From: Trichaptum fuscoviolaceum
Lineage: Eukaryota > Basidiomycota > Agaricomycetes > Hymenochaetales > Trichaptaceae
NCBI GenBank assembly: GCA_910574455.1
Contig: CAJSYZ010000004.1
Coordinates: 1,054,001-1,118,000, forward strand
DNA: 64,000 nucleotides
Reading direction: 5' to 3'
Each line of letters opens with the position of its first letter. The first letter of the stretch is position 1. Of the stretch, positions 23,546 to 32,744 are shown one piece after another. The notes under the pieces are model-generated. The model saw only the letters and a list, made by a program, of their open reading frames with translations, was not told the origin of the DNA and made no database searches. Position numbers and translations under genes: made by a program.

Positions 23546-24127
23546 TTCTACCGTCGAAGACATCCGTCTTTACGACTAAGGTGTTGAGCCATAGCTCCAC
23601 TTACTACTAACCAGTTGTAAACCCATCTAGTCCAAAAAGAACATCCGCTCGAGGTAATCCCTTCAGTGTAGCAAGGTGCTCATCGATTGCAAGAGGGAGG
23701 CCAAGGAAAACTTCGAGAGTCGCGATCCGAAGATTAAGAAAACCGCTCCAGCTCATTGGTTGATTAAACCCCGGACAGTAGCGTTACGAAGGAACCAACT
23801 TCTGTCATACCAAACGGGACCGTAGCTGTGCACACAGGAAGAGGACTCAGTACCTGCAAAGAAGGCATAAAGCTGCTAGCCTAGTCTTTGGGACGCCTAT
23901 TGGACAACGAGCATAACTCGCAGACGTGCCGCTTGGTAATAGCGAAGGGAGACCGATCCAGAAATCGAAGGGAGACCGATCCAGAAATCGAAGAACAGTT
24001 CATCTGTTAACATTGAACAAAGCATCACAAACACTGCCCCACTGTCGATCATCTCATAAGTTATCGCTTGACGACCCTCAAGACTAAACAAAGGTCAAAC
24101 AGAAAACCACTTCACTTTACGTCATAA

Positions 24128-24586
24128 CATCTATCCATCACGGCACCCTCTATCCCACAAAACGCTTTGCTCCTTACCCACACCGACACCAACCAACTCG
24201 ACAACGCAGGAAGACACATATACCAAGTCCAATACTCCGTAGCCAACTGTTATCAATTCGACACATACAGTTTCACCAAGTATTGTGACGATACAGTTTG
24301 GTCCATCACAAAAACTGCCAGTCTAATCGTCCAACCCGACTCTATCTTCTTCATCTACCACACCAACCCCAACGCATTCTTCTATCTAGAAGAGTTTCTC
24401 CCCGATCGAATCCGACTAGTCCATATCTGTGGAGACGATTGCCGACTTCTACGCATACACTACACACTACCACAATCGTGGCGGACACCCTATCACTTCC
24501 AGCCCTTGACGATCCCATCTACTCAACCAGAGACCTCATCCGAAACCGATTCCTCGCCTTTGCCGAAGAGTTCGACGACATCCTAA
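24128..24586 (+). other. ATG-less ORF in the nested-element leader
   Basis: Stop-free frame without ATG. From about 24167 to 24470 it reads protein-like (HIYQVQYSVANCYQFDTYSF, SIFFIYHTNPNAFFYLEEFL, IRLVHICGDDCRLL), after which the coding feel passes to the next ORF, which lies in the -1 frame. No family recognised. Confidence 0.4.
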
Positions 24587-25047
24587 ACCAAATCCGAACT
24601 ATACTCGACGACCGGTATTACAATTACACCCAAACAGTTGGATACCTGCAGTACTCACGCGACAACCACCAACCTTGGATCTTCAAATACGGACTCCTCT
24701 GGAACCACACCCGATTATTCATCCCTCGAGAAACTCACCTACGCCGATTCTTCATAAACTACGTCCATTTTGACAATCACGGAGAACAACTTCATCGCAC
24801 CGAAGCTGAAACTGTTCGCTTTGTAACCCGACATTTCTGTTGGAATAGTATCAGCGAAGACGTCAACCACTACATCTATCAGTGTAGTTGCCAACACCAC
24901 CAACCCACTCCGCAAAACATAGTTCACAACTATCTTGCACCACCAATTGATCCCCCGGAAGATTCACCCCACATTGCTAGTGTTACGGACTACACCCTTA
25001 CAAACTACGATTCAGACAGTTACGGATATCAATCCGGAACCGATTAA
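24298..25047 (+). other. ATG-less ORF with integrase H2C2-like zinc domain
   Basis: Stop-free for 250 codons, with no ATG. After about 24480 it reads VADTLSLPALDDPIYST, FAEEFDDILNQIRTILDD, then GLLWNHTRLFIPRETHLRRF, VHFDNHGEQLHRTEAET and VNHYIYQCSCQHHQ. The order (GLL, R-x-F-IP, LRR, His, His, W, V..YI..C..C) matches the HHCC zinc domain of the element's own integrase (GILYFKNRIYIPDNLELKR and onward, near 29440-29650). It appears to be a diverged duplicate placed ahead of gag. How it could be translated is unclear. Confidence 0.5.
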
Positions 25048-25904
25048 TCACCACGGCGAACAAAGGCAAACAGACGGTTCGAAACACAGCCTCATCCTCT
25101 ACAACAGGCAAAACCAACAAAGAAACCACTTCGAAAACCACAGAAGAACCAATACCTACACAGACTACTGTTCCTCAGTATCCAGACGCTCCACCACCAC
25201 ACAATCGACTCTTCTTTGACACCGAAAAGAATTTCTTTTACTATAAGATCAGTAACAAAACTTATCGATTGTGGTCATATAATCAAATACTACAACGGTG
25301 GACCCCAATCGAAGCAAACTCTGCTGAGGAAGCTCGACAATTCTTCGTCACTCATACCCCCAACTGGGAAGACCTTGCTCGTCGCAGTCTAGCAGGAGAG
25401 TTCAAACACATTCAACCCCCACTACCACCGTTCCCAACCACTCTTATCTTCAACGAAGAAACACAATACTTCCATCTTCCCGACGCCAACGGAGAACCTA
25501 CCGAAACCCCTTGGATCTACAACCCAACTGCTGATTCTTGGGTAGTAGCTCATACACTCGGCCCAGAACTACGAGAAATATACGAAGGTCACACTCCAAA
25601 TTGGAAAGAGCTTAGAGAAGAGTACTACCGCCGACACCCCGATCTACTACCACAACCACCACAAGAACCCCAACCAACTTCCACTTCCGACCCTCAACCC
25701 AGCGACTACCATCGATCTCGTTCAAACTCACCCACTCACGGACTTCTTGATCGAACCCTCTTCAGACGATCCTCTCAATCAGGCAGCTCCGTTGCTCCAG
25801 AAACTCCTACTCCCTCACGCCGAACACCCCTACTTCCCCCTATCCCATCGAAACCATCTCTCTCTTACACCCGCCCTCACATCGAACCTCTATCTATTAG
25901 TACT
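24981..25904 (+). other. ATG-less in-frame N-terminal extension of Gag with duplicated module
   Basis: The gag frame is open from about 24981 but has no ATG before 25905. Within it a module of about 60 residues occurs twice: one copy runs from RLFFDTEKNFFYY to HTPNWEDLARRSLAGE, the next from TLIFNEETQYFHL to HTPNWKELREEYYRR. A shared HTPNW-x-x-L at each end and W-[ST]-Y/W-I-Y-N in the middle argue for selection on the protein. A Pro/Ser-rich linker joins it to the Gag start. Confidence 0.5.
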
Positions 25905-27284
25905 ATGGCTACCCAAACTGTCACGGAAAATACCCGCTCAATGTTCCGACCCCCACTTGGAGAAGAAAGTATCAGTACCTTTTTCCACTTAAGACATCTC
26001 CAAGGTCGAGGCAGAGGAGGTAGAGGAGGCAGAGGAGGCCGACAAAATCCTGCATGGAGAGGATGGGGATTTGGTGAACCACCCGCAGGAGATGAAGGAG
26101 GAGGAGGAGGAGAAGGACCACCCGGAGGAAACAACAACGGAGGAGGAGGAGACGATGAAGGAGGAGGAGGAGGGGGCGGAGGAGCTGGAGGTGGAGGAGC
26201 AGCAGACAATAACAATCAAGGAGATGGACCCGCACACGATCGGCCCATAACCATGGCTAAAATCCAACCTTTCGACGGAACCCAAGAAGATGCTGATCGT
26301 TTTTTACTCCAAGTCCAAATCCATCTACGAGCCAACCGACACATCTATGACACAGATGAGCTATGCATCGAATTTGTGCTTGCCCATTGCAGCCTTCGCG
26401 GATCCCGACCCTTTGCAATGCAATATATGGCCAGCGGACGTTTTGAAACCGACACATTTGAAGAATTCCTTGCAGAATTCCACCGCACTTTCATCACATC
26501 CGAACTCACAATCAAGGCTACCATGGAACTCGCCAAGCTCAAACAGCGAGGATCTATTGAAGACTACATTCTCAAATTCAAAACACTCATCATGCAGGCT
26601 CGTATCACAGAATACCTCTCCCAACGCAATGCATTCTGGATGGGACTCAATGACAACCTTCGAATGAAACTACTTGCATGTAGTCCACAGCCTACCAACA
26701 TGGAAGATTGGTTTTCGCTTGCCACTCGACTGGACACCAATTACAAGATAGCTCGTTCAATGGAAACCCAACCCCACCAATCCTATTCCGGAGAGAACCG
26801 CTTCAAACGACGACCTATGCGACAATACAATCGTCAGATTCGAGCCATCTCAAATGACGCAAATGACGCAAATGAAACATTGCCTTCCAATGACAACGAT
26901 GATATAGAAGAGTTGGTCGACCTAGCCATCTACAGCTTCTTTATATCACGACTTTCGACTGAAGAATTCCAACGTCATATGAAGGAAAACCTTTGCTTCA
27001 ATTGTCATCAACCCGGACATCGCACTGCAAAGTGTCCCAAACCTCATCCCAAACGTACCTCAAAATCTCGATGGCCCAACTCCCGAACACCAAGGTCCAA
27101 AAATATGCGCCAATTGACTTCAGCTGATGATCAAAACGAATACTCGGAACCCGAGAACGAAGACCAAGATCAAGGTGAACTCTCAGCCGAAGATCGTGCT
27201 GCACAGATTCAACAACTCCTTATTGGCCTTGATGATGACGCAGTCAACCAGGTTTTCGATCGAGTTGAAGAAGGAAATTTTTGA
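25905..27284 (+). CDS. gag: Gag of nested element
   Basis: Begins at the first ATG after the transcript start (MATQTVTENT); 459 residues. A Gly/Arg-rich and poly-Gly tract spans about residues 34-105 (GRGRGGRGGRGG, then long G runs with N and D). The Ty3-type gag core follows (KIQPFDGTQEDADRFLLQVQ, then FLAEFHRTF and LKQRGSIEDYILKFKTL). A CCHC zinc knuckle, CFNCHQPGHRTAKC, sits near residue 364. The C-terminus is acidic and ends AAT-TTT-TGA, so the last sense codons form the slippery heptamer A-AAT-TTT at 27275-27281. Gag forms the capsid of the virus-like particle. The same frame is open upstream without an ATG, so a longer product is possible only with non-AUG initiation. Confidence 0.85.
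   Translation: MATQTVTENTRSMFRPPLGEESISTFFHLRHLQGRGRGGRGGRGGRQNPAWRGWGFGEPPAGDEGGGGGEGPPGGNNNGGGGDDEGGGGGGGGAGGGGAADNNNQGDGPAHDRPITMAKIQPFDGTQEDADRFLLQVQIHLRANRHIYDTDELCIEFVLAHCSLRGSRPFAMQYMASGRFETDTFEEFLAEFHRTFITSELTIKATMELAKLKQRGSIEDYILKFKTLIMQARITEYLSQRNAFWMGLNDNLRMKLLACSPQPTNMEDWFSLATRLDTNYKIARSMETQPHQSYSGENRFKRRPMRQYNRQIRAISNDANDANETLPSNDNDDIEELVDLAIYSFFISRLSTEEFQRHMKENLCFNCHQPGHRTAKCPKPHPKRTSKSRWPNSRTPRSKNMRQLTSADDQNEYSEPENEDQDQGELSAEDRAAQIQQLLIGLDDDAVNQVFDRVEEGNF
27275..27281 (+). promoter_or_regulatory. Predicted -1 ribosomal frameshift site, gag/pol of nested element
   Basis: A-AAT-TTT directly precedes the gag TGA (27282-27284). A -1 slip reads AAA-TTT-TTG-AAC into pol. Downstream, GCAGCC (27301-27306) and GGCTGC (27327-27332) can pair, although the 19-nt spacer is longer than usual. 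Confidence 0.65.
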
Positions 27285-30200
27285 ACAACGAAGAGCTCCC
27301 GCAGCCCTCTCTCTCGTTGAACATCAGGCTGCTCATCAATTCAATTAACGACAATCACGCCTTACGAATCCCAATCACGTTCCTATATAACCAGAAAACC
27401 CACAAAGCCACCGCCTTACTCGACACCGGAGCAGAAGGTCTATTCATTGACAAAACACTTGTAGAAAATCTCCAGATCAAAACTATCAAACTGCGACAAT
27501 CACTTCGACCACGCAATGTTGACGGAACATTCAACAATGCCGGACACATCACATCCTATGCCCCCCTTCGTGTCAAACTCGGAAATGCCCACTATGCTAT
27601 GCGATTCTATGTTACCACCCTTGGAAAAGAGAACTTCATTTTCGGACTACCATGGTTCAAGAAATACCAACCCAAAATCGACTGGGAAACTGGATCAATA
27701 CAGCTCAATCGCGTTAATATCTCAACACAACTTGCGCAACAAGCTCGAAAAGGACTCCAACCCGCTAAACCACTTACTGCCTTGGTACCCCATCAATACC
27801 ACCAATTCCTATCCCTTTTTGACGAAGAAAAAGCACATCGCTTTCCTCCAAGTCGCCCATATGACCATGCAATTGATCTCAAACCCGACTTTATTCCTAA
27901 ACGACATTCACCTTATCCACTCTCACTTCCGCAGCAAGCTGCTCTCGATGCCTTCATCGATGAAAACCTCAAGAATGGATATATCAGACCTTCGAAGTCA
28001 CCTATGGCATCCCCTCTCTTTTTCGTTGACAAGAAAGACGGTACCTTACGACCCGTTCAAGATTACCGTTACCTCAACAATGGAACCATCAAGAATGCGT
28101 ACCCATTACCACTTGTCCAGGATCTATTAGACAAGTTACATGGATCTCACTACTTCATCGCCCTAGACATCCGATGGGGATACAATAATATCCGCATCAA
28201 GGATGGAGATCAATGGAAAGCCGCATTTACCACTCAACGAGGACTTTTTGAACCAACAGTTATGTTTTTCGGCCTATGCAACTCACCTGCCACCTTTCAA
28301 CACTTTATGAATGATATTCTTGGCGAAGAAATCCTTCTAAATCATCTCTTGGTTTATATGGACGACATCCTCATACATGCCCCAACCTTACCGGAACTCA
28401 TTTCTCGAGCACAACGTGCCTTCACTATCCTTGAAAAGAACGACCTCTACTTCAAGCCCACCAAATGCTTCTTTCATACGCAGAAACTACCCTATCTTGG
28501 ACTCATTATTACACCTAATCACATCCAAACCGACCCAACAAAAATCGAAGGAATCACTAAATGGCCCACTCCGACCACTGTCAAAGATATCCGTTCATTC
28601 ACTGGATTCACCAACTTCTACCGCCGTTTTATTCCACACTACGCCGAAATCACCAAACCCTTGGACAACCTCAAACGCAAAGATCAACCTTTCAAATGGA
28701 CTGAAGTAGAACAAAAATCATTCGATGATCTCAAGGCCGCGTTCACTCAACATCCGTTACTACTCATGCCCAACCCGCACAATCCCTTCTTCCTTGAAAC
28801 TGATGCTTCCAAAGTTGCAACCGGAGCAGTCCTTCGTCAACATGATGACAACGGTGTTCTCAAGCCAATCGGTTATATTTCGCAATCACTAAACTCTGCT
28901 GAACGGAACTACGAGATCTACGATCGCGAACTACTGGCAATTATCCGTGCCCTCATCACTTGGAAACACTATCTCCTTGGATCCCCACACCCTGTTACAC
29001 TTTGGTGTGATCATCGCAACCTTACCTACTGGCGAGAGGCCCGACGACTCTCACCCCGTCAAGCACGATGGCATCTGTTGCTATCACAATTCGACCTTCA
29101 TATCACACATGTCCCCGGCAAACAAATGATTCAATCCGATCTTCTATCCCGCCGGGCGGACCATGTTAAACAGGGGGAGAATCTCAACGAATCATCGATT
29201 ATGCTTCCAAAGGACCTATTCATTTCCACTCTTCAGGAACAGAAGGATCAAGAAAATTCTGAAGACGAAGAAGAAGAAGACTACGAATCCGATGACGACC
29301 TCCCAGACACAGATAGCCTCACAAAATCCATCAAAGAATCGATGAAGAAAGATGAATTCCTCACAAACACCATTGCCCAGCTAAAGAAGAAACTACCACC
29401 TGCCCGAACCGCCCTCAAAGACTGGTTTTTCGATGATGACGGCATCCTTTACTTCAAAAATCGCATCTATATCCCGGACAACCTCGAATTAAAGCGCACT
29501 ATTCTCCGACTTCACCATGATATACCAGTTCGAGCGCACCCTGGCATATTCAACACCCTGGAACAGGTCCGAAGGACGTATTACTGGCCCAGGATGCAGA
29601 AGTTTGTGTCCGATTATGTCCATGGATGCGCACTATGTCAACAAATGAAAGTCAATCACCATCCAACCGCTCCACCACTAATGCCTATTGCCGCCGACAA
29701 ACACTCGTTTCCATTCTCCCACGTCAATATGGACTTCATCACCGATTTACCAATGTCACATGGCTATGACACACTTCTATTAGTCATTGATCACGATTGC
29801 TCCAAGGCCATTGTCCTCATTCCATGCGAAAAGACAGTAGACGCAATCGAAACGGCACAACTATACTTCGACAATGTATATCGACGATTTGGACTTCCGA
29901 TACGCATTATATCCGACAGAGGACCCCAATTTGCTTCTAAAGCATTCCAAGAACTCTGCAAGATCATAGGAATCAAGTCATCTATGTCCACCGCTTACCA
30001 CCCTCAAACCGATGGACAAGCCGAACGGACCAATCAAGAGATTGAAGTATATCTCCGGATCTATTGTACTGCGGAACCTGAGAACTGGTCTAGACACATT
30101 CCCAACATTGAATTCGCCCATAACAACCGTGCCCACGCTGTCACCAAGAGAACCCCTTTCTCGCTTCTCATGGGATACGACCCCATTCCACTACCCCTGA

Positions 30201-30766
30201 AATATCCGAAATCAAATGTCCCATCTGTATCACAACGACTTGCCAACCTCACAGTACATCGATCAGAAGCCTTAGCAGCTCATTCAGTCGCTGCTATGGT
30301 AATGAAAGAACGCACCTTCCGAAACTTCAAACCATTCAACAAAGGAGACAAAGTTTGGCTAGACTCAAAGAACCTTCGAATTCCCGGTCTATCGCAAAAA
30401 TTCAAGGAAAAACGCGATGGTCCCTTCAAGATCAAGAAAGTCTTATCTCCACTCGTCTATGAATTGGATCTCTCACGGACTAAATGGAAGATACACCCAG
30501 TATTCCACGCCGCGCTTCTCGTGAGATACACTGAGACGGAAGCATATGGACCACCCCACAGTAACCCTCCACCTGATCTAATCGAAGGACAAGAACAATT
30601 CGAAGTAGAAGCCATCCGAGCCCACCATGGGAATGGCACCAGGCGACAATATCTTATAAAATGGAAAGGTTACCCCACTTCTGGAAACTCATGGGAACCC
30701 GAGTCACATCTTCGGAACGCACAGACCATCCTCAAAGCCTATAAAAAACTCCATCATCTCACTTGA
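27281..30766 (+). CDS. pol: Pol polyprotein of nested element (PR-RT-RH-INT-chromodomain)
   Basis: One open frame of about 1,160 codons, -1 relative to gag and without an ATG near its start, so expected as a Gag-Pol fusion by frameshift. Aspartic protease ALLDTGAEGLFID near residue 46. Reverse transcriptase with YMDD in LLVYMDDILIHA near 357. RNase H FFLETDASKVATGAVL and DRELLAIIRAL. Integrase with an HHCC zinc domain (745-785), catalytic region NMDFITDLP (817), SDRGPQFAS (877) and HPQTDGQAERTNQE (E near 914). C-terminal chromodomain EVEAIRAH, QYLIKWKGYPTSGNSWEPES (1107-1155). No internal stop. All expected catalytic residues are visible, so this copy may still be active. The stop TGA at 30764-30766 abuts the next ORF's ATG. 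Confidence 0.93.
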   Translation: MNNEELPQPSLSLNIRLLINSINDNHALRIPITFLYNQKTHKATALLDTGAEGLFIDKTLVENLQIKTIKLRQSLRPRNVDGTFNNAGHITSYAPLRVKLGNAHYAMRFYVTTLGKENFIFGLPWFKKYQPKIDWETGSIQLNRVNISTQLAQQARKGLQPAKPLTALVPHQYHQFLSLFDEEKAHRFPPSRPYDHAIDLKPDFIPKRHSPYPLSLPQQAALDAFIDENLKNGYIRPSKSPMASPLFFVDKKDGTLRPVQDYRYLNNGTIKNAYPLPLVQDLLDKLHGSHYFIALDIRWGYNNIRIKDGDQWKAAFTTQRGLFEPTVMFFGLCNSPATFQHFMNDILGEEILLNHLLVYMDDILIHAPTLPELISRAQRAFTILEKNDLYFKPTKCFFHTQKLPYLGLIITPNHIQTDPTKIEGITKWPTPTTVKDIRSFTGFTNFYRRFIPHYAEITKPLDNLKRKDQPFKWTEVEQKSFDDLKAAFTQHPLLLMPNPHNPFFLETDASKVATGAVLRQHDDNGVLKPIGYISQSLNSAERNYEIYDRELLAIIRALITWKHYLLGSPHPVTLWCDHRNLTYWREARRLSPRQARWHLLLSQFDLHITHVPGKQMIQSDLLSRRADHVKQGENLNESSIMLPKDLFISTLQEQKDQENSEDEEEEDYESDDDLPDTDSLTKSIKESMKKDEFLTNTIAQLKKKLPPARTALKDWFFDDDGILYFKNRIYIPDNLELKRTILRLHHDIPVRAHPGIFNTLEQVRRTYYWPRMQKFVSDYVHGCALCQQMKVNHHPTAPPLMPIAADKHSFPFSHVNMDFITDLPMSHGYDTLLLVIDHDCSKAIVLIPCEKTVDAIETAQLYFDNVYRRFGLPIRIISDRGPQFASKAFQELCKIIGIKSSMSTAYHPQTDGQAERTNQEIEVYLRIYCTAEPENWSRHIPNIEFAHNNRAHAVTKRTPFSLLMGYDPIPLPLKYPKSNVPSVSQRLANLTVHRSEALAAHSVAAMVMKERTFRNFKPFNKGDKVWLDSKNLRIPGLSQKFKEKRDGPFKIKKVLSPLVYELDLSRTKWKIHPVFHAALLVRYTETEAYGPPHSNPPPDLIEGQEQFEVEAIRAHHGNGTRRQYLIKWKGYPTSGNSWEPESHLRNAQTILKAYKKLHHLT

Positions 30767-31246
30767 ATGCCCCCATCCAAAAAACTCGTTCACTTCTCAT
30801 ATCCCCACTCATCTAACATCATAAACAACGATACGCCCTCCAAACAGCCACCCACACCTGAACCCCATACTGTCGCATTACCGACTACCTCGATTCCAAC
30901 TCGCCCCCATTACCTGGACGCTGTCCGACCTGTATATTCCGGAGCTTGGTCCAAAGACCACTACGACCCAGACTGGGAGTACAAGTACTTCAAACCCCCC
31001 ACCGGACTCGGACTTCACATTCCAACCATCTCGGTATTTCTCATCCACACCTTCTTTAACAACCCTGATTACGCCCACCGACTCATTGACTATTTCAACA
31101 AATCTGCTCGTGTTCAACCCCCACTCACAATCACTCGACCCATTGTCCGACATCGTCATCACTTCAGCCACTTTGAACCTCGCCGCTCTGACCCTTATTG
31201 CACCTGCAGTTGTTGTCACTACGACTGTCCGACTCATTCCCTCTAA
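30767..31246 (+). CDS. ORF3 of nested element, unknown, Cys/His-rich C-terminus
   Basis: 159 codons starting with the ATG directly after the pol stop (TGAATG). The N-terminus is Pro/Thr-rich; the middle reads YDPDWEYKYFKPPTGLGLHI and then VFLIHTFFNNPDYAHRLIDY; the end is basic, then Cys-rich (HRHHFSHFEPRRSDPYCTCS, CCHYDCPTH), which could bind zinc. No family recognised. The position after pol is where envelope-like or accessory genes sit in some LTR elements, but no signal peptide or TM segment is evident. Abutment suggests reinitiation or termination-coupled translation (inference). Confidence 0.65.
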   Translation: MPPSKKLVHFSYPHSSNIINNDTPSKQPPTPEPHTVALPTTSIPTRPHYLDAVRPVYSGAWSKDHYDPDWEYKYFKPPTGLGLHIPTISVFLIHTFFNNPDYAHRLIDYFNKSARVQPPLTITRPIVRHRHHFSHFEPRRSDPYCTCSCCHYDCPTHSL

Positions 31247-31249
31247 GTC

Positions 31250-32128
31250 ATGCCACCCGCCCGTTCCCAACGCAACCCATCTCGTCACAACCCCTTATTT
31301 CGTTCATACACATCATCTCTCCAACCACCAGCCTTACGCCTCGATACCCACAACCCCTTGCAATCTCGCCGGATCCTGGAATTATTCTCAACTCGCACCT
31401 TCCACCAACGCCTAAGTCAATCAACATATGATGACACTCCTCTTCTTGCCAACTGGACCCAATGTTATGACATTGTTACCCGAAACCAAGAGATTCTCGA
31501 ACCCTCCATTGCCATTATCGAAGGAGCTCTCCATCTCCTGCGACGGACTCAAGAGTCATTCCAAGACATGCGACGATTCGCCCTCACGGAACTCCTTGAA
31601 ACAGCGCCTCAAGAGTTATTTGCCCCATTGGTCATTGACCTCACCACGGATGACGACATCATTGACCTCACTAAAGACCTTGCTGACCAAGTACCTCACC
31701 CACCCCTTCACTCCGTCGGCACTCAAGTCCCAGAACGCAAAGAACTCATCAATCGCCTGTCCGAACCCATTCGTCTACAATCGCCAATACAGTTACAAGA
31801 AGACCAAGAGTATCGTGTCAACACAGCCCCACCCTCACCTACATACAGCCCGCAAGTCGACAACAATCCTTTTACGTCTATGTCCTTGGACCCCAAGGAA
31901 TGCACACAACACTCTGCTGACGACCACCACTACAACCTGGCCGCGTCCACCTGCGAATTTTATACATGTTCATACTGCGACATACGTGCACCTGGACACA
32001 CCATCATTGGCTGCCCCAAGTATATGTGCCCCTCATGTGGACAACACGATGGTCATGACGATGAATGTGCATCCAATCGAATTGCTCAACAACGCGTAAC
32101 GAAGAGAAACCCACCTGCAAGCAACTAA
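31250..32128 (+). CDS. ORF4 of nested element, zinc-cluster protein with SUMO-interaction-like motifs
   Basis: 292 codons, starting three bases after the ORF3 stop. A helical-looking segment (QNEILEPSIAIIEGALHLL-like region, near residues 80-120) precedes two close SUMO-interacting-motif look-alikes, LVIDLTTDDDIIDLTKD (residues about 126-142). A Pro-rich linker follows, then a C-terminal zinc region: CSYCDIRAPGHTIIGCP (CX2CX6HX4C) and CPSCGQHDGHDDEC. The knuckle-like motif suggests nucleic-acid binding, and the VIDLT motifs suggest contact with SUMO-modified host proteins; both are inferences. No family recognised. It ends 149 nt before the 3' LTR. Confidence 0.65.
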   Translation: MPPARSQRNPSRHNPLFRSYTSSLQPPALRLDTHNPLQSRRILELFSTRTFHQRLSQSTYDDTPLLANWTQCYDIVTRNQEILEPSIAIIEGALHLLRRTQESFQDMRRFALTELLETAPQELFAPLVIDLTTDDDIIDLTKDLADQVPHPPLHSVGTQVPERKELINRLSEPIRLQSPIQLQEDQEYRVNTAPPSPTYSPQVDNNPFTSMSLDPKECTQHSADDHHYNLAASTCEFYTCSYCDIRAPGHTIIGCPKYMCPSCGQHDGHDDECASNRIAQQRVTKRNPPASN

Positions 32129-32277
32129 AGTACCTGTTGCTAACCCGGATACCCTATTGGCGTTAACTTCGCTTATATGGCATGTTTTTCCTTATTGTCT
32201 ATTGGACTTAATTTGTCCCTATAACGGCCATTTTTCTTTACTGATTTCCACTACGTTTCAATTTAAGAACGGGGTAA

Positions 32278-32744
32278 TGTTACATTTTCTTACTATGTCA
32301 GCGGCCCCCATTACTCCGAACCCTTTGCCCTATTTGTTTCTATTCTTGTCTTGCTCAGTCATCCTCCGATGTAACCCTCAACCCTCAGCCAATCCCGATG
32401 TTACACACGTACCCTTTGCCCTAACCCTCTGCCCACCGCTCTCACACTATTATTAGTAGCCTATCGTCTACTTTCTTATTGTTCTCTTCTTACTCATCTT
32501 CCGAAGGACCCTTGCTCCGCAGCTGTAGTATATAAACCCCTGTACTTAGCATGATCGAACTCTAAGTTCGATCTCCTTTGTCAAACCCCCCGTCTCTAGT
32601 CTCTGCTATACATCTGTTTCTCTCTACTCTACATCGTAGGCCTTTATCCATACAACACTTAGTGTCGAGCCCTAGCTCCGCTATCACTGAGCAACTTAAC
32701 GTTGCGTTCCCCAACTATACGAGACCGTAAGTTGAGACGTAACA
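32278..32744 (+). repeat. 3' LTR of nested element
   Basis: 467 bp, read as identical to the 5' copy. Preceded by the short purine-rich tract AGAACGGGG and TAA. Confidence 0.93.

Larger units (their letters stand above)
23351..25904 (+). other. 2.55-kb ATG-free leader of nested element
   Basis: Line-by-line reading from the predicted transcript start to the ATG at 25905 finds no ATG in any frame of the sense strand. About 40 would be expected at equal base use, and perhaps 25 with this C/A-rich, G-poor composition (hand estimate). CAT is frequent, so the other strand is not depleted. The stretch holds long stop-free frames with protein-like content (described separately). The ATG that ends it has A at -3 and G at +4, a strong scanning context. 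Confidence 0.85.
23065..32744 (+). mobile_element. Nested Ty3/Gypsy chromovirus with extra ORFs and ATG-free leader
   Basis: TG...CA LTRs of 467 bp at 23065-23531 and 32278-32744 that read as identical, flanked by TGTGA at 23060-23064 and 32745-32749. Order: 5' LTR, self-primer PBS, 2.4 kb leader without ATG, gag, pol overlapping in the -1 frame, two more ORFs, a short purine tract (AGAACGGGG) and the 3' LTR. The internal sequence is C/A-rich on the sense strand, unlike the G-rich host element. The open gag and pol and matching LTRs point to a recent insertion. Confidence 0.95.

Noticed and set aside
24981..25047. A -1 frameshift joining the H2C2-like ORF to the gag frame
   Set aside because: The frames overlap in the right order, but I find no canonical slippery heptamer there; kept only as an open possibility.
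25877..26285. Minus-strand Pro/Ser/Leu-rich ORFs opposite the nested gag
   Set aside because: They are mirror readings of the Gly-rich tract (GGA/GGC repeats) of Gag in three frames; no independent signal.
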